From: Paenibacillus puerhi | GTDB taxonomy: Bacteria > Bacillota > Bacilli > Paenibacillales > NBRC-103111 | Direction of reading: 5' to 3' | NCBI RefSeq assembly: GCF_009846885.1 | Contig: NZ_WUWM01000002.1 | Location: forward strand, 248,001-312,000 | DNA length: 64,000 bases | In this document: in pieces, positions 61,130 through 64,000 of the stretch | Numbering within the stretch: position 1 is the first letter of the stretch | Layout of the letters: every line of letters starts with the position of its first letter | Translations under genes and position numbers: made by a program | Notes under the pieces: model-generated | The model's database searches: none | What the model was told of the DNA's origin: nothing | The model's input: only the letters and a program-made list of their open reading frames with translations

Positions 61130-63142
61130 CTATTTCCGAACCTCCAGCATGCGGACGATAGAGGATGCGGCTTCAGCGCGAGTGGACATCGCTTGCGGCG
61201 CAAATTTGCCGTCCCGAAATTCACCGGCGTTGAGGATGCCGGTCTCCTCGGCTTTGAAAACGGCGGGCTTCGCCCACTTCGGAATGTCCGCGTCATCAGC
61301 AAAACCGGTCTGCCGCTCTTGGTCCATGGAGAAACCGGAGGCGCGAATGACCATCGAGATCATTTCCGCATGGGTAATATTCGCATCAGGCCGGAACGTA
61401 CCGTCCTCATATCCGTGAATGATGCCGAGCGCCACCGCCTGCCGCACCGCCTTCTCGGCCCAGGTCCCGATTGTGTCCTTATCTTTGAAGCCAAGCGGCG
61501 CTCCTTCATCCCCTGGGGGCAGCCCTCTGACGATCATGCTGGCGAATTCGGCTCGAGTAACGTTCCCGTCGGGCCGAAATGTACCGTCCGAATAACCGAA
61601 AACGATGCCGAGCGCCACCGCTTTGGCGATTTCCGAGCCCAGCCTATGCCCCGCAATGTCCGTCAGATTCGCCGCATCCGGTTGCGGAGAAGGCGGGCCG
61701 TTTGCCGGAGCGGGAGGAGGGTTTGCCGGGGCTGGGGGATTATCGCCCGTCGCGGCGGATACGGTCACGATGCCTATTTTGTAGTACCCTCCATCCTCTG
61801 ACGTTGCGGTAACCGTAGCTTTGCCTGGCCCCATTCCCGTTACTTTACCTGTAGCGTCCACTTTGGCTATGCGTTCGTCACTGCTCGACCATATGATATC
61901 TCGATAAGTAGCATGGGCTGGCGCAACGGTCGCCTGCAGCGTCTCGCTTTGCCCAGCGACCAAATGGAGTGTGGTCCTATTCAAGCTTACTCCGTTGACG
62001 TGCACGATACCGACGGCATATAACTTGCTGTCGCCAGATCCCATATATACCGTTCCGTCAGAGCCGACCGCCGATGCGGCGATGATTTGGCCATTGGTTT
62101 TGAACTCCCATTTCTTCGTTCCATCCGCTTTAATCGCATAGAGCTTCATATCGGCCGAACCGATATAGACGGTGCCGTCTGCGCCAACCGCAGGTGTAGT
62201 TATCATAATGCCATCTGTATCGAATTTCCATTTCTTTGTTCCGTCGGGCTTGATTGCATACATGCCTGAGCCGCCCGAGCCGACATAGATGGTGCCATCT
62301 ACACCAATCGCTGGCGATGCATAAAGATTACCTCCATAAAGCTCATCATCCAATGGATACTCCCATTTGACCTTCCCATCCGACTTGATCGCATACAGTC
62401 TCTTTGCACCGGAAGCGATGTAGACGGTACCATCTGTCCCGATCGCCGGTGAGGATTTCACTTCATCGATTGTAGTCAATTCCCATTTCTTCGTTCCATT
62501 CGGGTTGATCGCATAGAGCTTCTTATCGCGGGAACCGACATAGATGGTGCCGTTAGAATCAATGGCGGGTTTGCCGCTCATCCCCCCTCCTGTTTTGAAC
62601 TCCCATCTTTTCATACCGTCCGGCATGAGCGCATAAAGCTTCCCATCCTCACATTCCACATAGACGGTACCGTCTGCGCCAATAGCCGGCGTTGAGTATA
62701 TGCCGCCCCCTGCTTCGAACGCCCATTTCCGCTTTCCGTCAGGAGTAATTGCATATAGATGGACGCCCGAGCCGACATACACAGTGCCGTCCGCGCCAAT
62801 TGCCGGCGAGGAGTACACGGCAGTTTTCGTTGCGAACTCCCATTTCTTCGTTCCCTTTTTATCGACTGCATAAAGCTTCCCATCCACCGATCCAACGTAA
62901 ACAGTGCCGTCGGCACCGATTGCCGGCGAAGACGAGTTGATCGCTCCCCCTGCTTCAAACACCCATCGTTCCACGCCGTTTGAACTCGGCAAAGTCAGGT
63001 TTAGGATAAGGTCCGGGTTGACTTCTGTCTTTACATCCGGATTTAACTTAAAATCAAGTGCCTTAGCGGAGTGAGGCGGAGTGAAACAAGCCAGCAGCAG
63101 GGCAATTGAGAAAACAGCGCAAAGCGATTTTTTAACAAGCAT
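61130..63142 (-). CDS. SLH-anchored surface protein with PQQ-type beta-propeller and Big2 domain
   Basis: The 670-residue protein has a signal peptide (about 1-28, ending HSAKA) and about eight repeats of roughly 38 residues at 40-375, built around PAIGADGTVYVGS and KLYAI, the PQQ/outer-membrane-assembly type beta-propeller blade. A Big2 domain (about 379-462, VSLNRTTLHLVAGQSETL) follows, then a proline/alanine linker and three SLH domains (about 490-668) that should hold it in the cell wall. The repeats lack the catalytic residues of PQQ dehydrogenases, so a binding or scaffold role is likelier. It is a single-gene unit divergent from the stalk-domain gene at 63384. Confidence 0.9.
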   Translation of the reverse strand: MLVKKSLCAVFSIALLLACFTPPHSAKALDFKLNPDVKTEVNPDLILNLTLPSSNGVERWVFEAGGAINSSSPAIGADGTVYVGSVDGKLYAVDKKGTKKWEFATKTAVYSSPAIGADGTVYVGSGVHLYAITPDGKRKWAFEAGGGIYSTPAIGADGTVYVECEDGKLYALMPDGMKRWEFKTGGGMSGKPAIDSNGTIYVGSRDKKLYAINPNGTKKWELTTIDEVKSSPAIGTDGTVYIASGAKRLYAIKSDGKVKWEYPLDDELYGGNLYASPAIGVDGTIYVGSGGSGMYAIKPDGTKKWKFDTDGIMITTPAVGADGTVYIGSADMKLYAIKADGTKKWEFKTNGQIIAASAVGSDGTVYMGSGDSKLYAVGIVHVNGVSLNRTTLHLVAGQSETLQATVAPAHATYRDIIWSSSDERIAKVDATGKVTGMGPGKATVTATSEDGGYYKIGIVTVSAATGDNPPAPANPPPAPANGPPSPQPDAANLTDIAGHRLGSEIAKAVALGIVFGYSDGTFRPDGNVTRAEFASMIVRGLPPGDEGAPLGFKDKDTIGTWAEKAVRQAVALGIIHGYEDGTFRPDANITHAEMISMVIRASGFSMDQERQTGFADDADIPKWAKPAVFKAEETGILNAGEFRDGKFAPQAMSTRAEAASSIVRMLEVRK

Positions 63143-63243
63143 AGAGAGCTCCTTTCTTGTTCATGCGCCACATACCGTTTCACTGGTTTTTCAGCAAGAT
63201 CAAGCGGTTCGCGAACCGCCTTCCTAAGTGATTTTAAAACAGC

Positions 63244-63325
63244 AAGCGCTTCAAAAGCGCTTCCCCGCCCCCTACCCGTTTTTAAAACTTTTTTAAAACG
63301 TTTTTGAAACGCTTTTGAAGCGTTT
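63244..63325. repeat. cluster of related inverted repeats in the divergent promoter region
   Basis: Two clear dyads: AAGCGCTTCAAAAGCGCTT at about 63244-63262 and AAACGCTTTTGAAGCGTTT at 63307-63325. Between them lies a related run, AAAACGTTTTTGAAACG (63296-63311). They sit in the 241-bp gap between the SLH/PQQ gene and the plus-strand stalk-domain gene and look like multiple binding sites for one regulator. Confidence 0.55.
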
Positions 63326-63383
63326 ATCTTGCTACGCTTTTACTTGTTGAGCTCGATCATTAACGAATGGAGGAAAATGATTC

Positions 63384-64000
63384 ATGAAGAAGACACATGT
63401 TATTCTGCTGCTTTTCATCACCGCCATGCTTTCTCTAGCTACCGGAGCGTTAGCAGCCAGCAATCTTACCGAGATCAAAGCCTATCTCAATTCAGAGATC
63501 AAATTTCGTCTGGATGGCAAGCCTTGGCGCCCTGTCGGCGACAACGGCGAGGAAGTGCTTCCGATCACGTACAACGGAACGACTTATTTGCCGCTTCGGG
63601 TAGTTGCCAATGCCTTTGACATTCCGATCGCATGGGAAAGCTCCACGCAAACCGTCAGCATGCGCGAGAGCAGCAACCTCACGTTGTATTCCAAAGAAGT
63701 GAAAGTGGATAACTGGAGCGAGAAGTTTTACGATATCGCTGACAAAAAACAGCTTGTTTTCGGAAATCGCCAGTATGACGGGGCTTACGCCTTTACGGCG
63801 GAAAACGTAGGGTTGGGCTGGTATGAGGGATCGCCTTACTTAAAATTCAACTTTGGAAAACCATACAATACGTTACATCTGACCCTGTACTCTCCCTCGT
63901 CGATGAAGGTCAGGGTGATGAACGGCAGCAATCAGCAATTGACGGAGGAGATCAGTCTCGAGGCCGATCGGGTTACGGAGCTGGATGTAGACCTGCAAGG
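63384..64000 (+). CDS. secreted stalk-domain (copper amine oxidase N-like) protein, 3' end outside the window
   Basis: The ATG at 63384 is preceded by GGAGG, ten bases away, and the frame is open to the window edge (205 codons). A signal peptide ending ALAAS is followed by a copper-amine-oxidase-N-like stalk domain (about 30-95). Its marks are the EVLPITYNGTTYLPLRVVAN segment and the WESSTQTVSM turn, common in Paenibacillus exported proteins. From about 110 a beta-rich region (YDGAYAFTAENVGLGW, then KFNFGKPYNTLHLTL) resembles an NPCBM-like carbohydrate-binding module. The end is missing, so any catalytic domain is unknown. Inverted repeats lie upstream. Confidence 0.85.
   Translation, partial: MKKTHVILLLFITAMLSLATGALAASNLTEIKAYLNSEIKFRLDGKPWRPVGDNGEEVLPITYNGTTYLPLRVVANAFDIPIAWESSTQTVSMRESSNLTLYSKEVKVDNWSEKFYDIADKKQLVFGNRQYDGAYAFTAENVGLGWYEGSPYLKFNFGKPYNTLHLTLYSPSSMKVRVMNGSNQQLTEEISLEADRVTELDVDLQ

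Noticed and set aside
61900-63000. Regularly spaced DNA repeats that could suggest a CRISPR array or satellite.
   Set aside because: The period is about 114 bp and codes for the beta-propeller blades of the SLH surface protein; there are no short repeat/unique spacer units.
1-64000. Integrated element or prophage as explanation for the island.
   Set aside because: No integrase, transposase, phage gene, tRNA target or flanking direct repeat could be seen.

Overview
The window looks like chromosomal DNA of a Paenibacillus-type Bacillota. Several genes encode surface proteins anchored by triple SLH domains. Strong GGAGG ribosome binding sites, TTG starts and consensus sigma-A promoters are common, and transport genes are of LplABC/MalEFG type. 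No rRNA, tRNA, CRISPR array, insertion sequence or prophage was seen. Everything below is read from sequence alone, with no database search.

Left part (about 1-35.4 kb): a large fructan-utilisation island, almost all on the minus strand. It holds five GH32 enzymes. Two are huge secreted or surface multidomain proteins (8064-12935 and 13183-19605), one is a cytosolic enzyme with an N-terminal LamG-like domain (19638-21905), and two are ordinary cytosolic beta-fructosidases (27751-29232 and 33886-35379). There is also a GH172 (DUF2961) enzyme, the wreck of another secreted enzyme, a lipoprotein carrying one copy of the repeated 'GDLxGW' module, two ABC sugar importers lacking their own ATPase, a PfkB fructokinase and two LacI-family regulators. 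Palindromic sites of the form AAACGATTAC|GTAATCGTTT lie in front of most of these transcription units and, where promoters are readable, sit at the transcription start. A DeoR/HAD/tautomerase operon and a chemotaxis receptor are embedded at the left.

Middle (35.5-46.3 kb): a compact, apparently undescribed biosynthetic locus. A divergent pair encodes an acyl-CoA-dehydrogenase-like flavoprotein and a PIG-L deacetylase. The main operon encodes a free-standing acyl carrier protein, an ATP-grasp ligase, a GT-B glycosyltransferase, a radical SAM/SPASM enzyme, a three-part ABC-2 exporter, a methyltransferase with an N-terminal zinc-ribbon-like segment, and a protein resembling the BtrH N-terminal acyltransferase family. 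The logic recalls the carrier-protein/ATP-grasp/BtrH side-chain chemistry and the GlcNAc-transferase/deacetylase pair of butirosin biosynthesis, but without a 2-deoxystreptamine pathway. A half-site of the fructan operator lies just downstream of the main operon's promoter, so the product may be made under fructan control.

Right part (46.3-64 kb): an EamA transporter; a serine/vitamin B6 locus (serC, a MocR/PdxR-type regulator, an ArgD-like aminotransferase, pdxS without pdxT, a BenE-family transporter, serA and an FMN-binding PNPOx-like protein); a DinB-like protein; a WYL regulator; a very large BTAD/AAA/TPR regulator; a PQQ-repeat SLH surface protein; and the start of a secreted stalk-domain protein that runs off the window.
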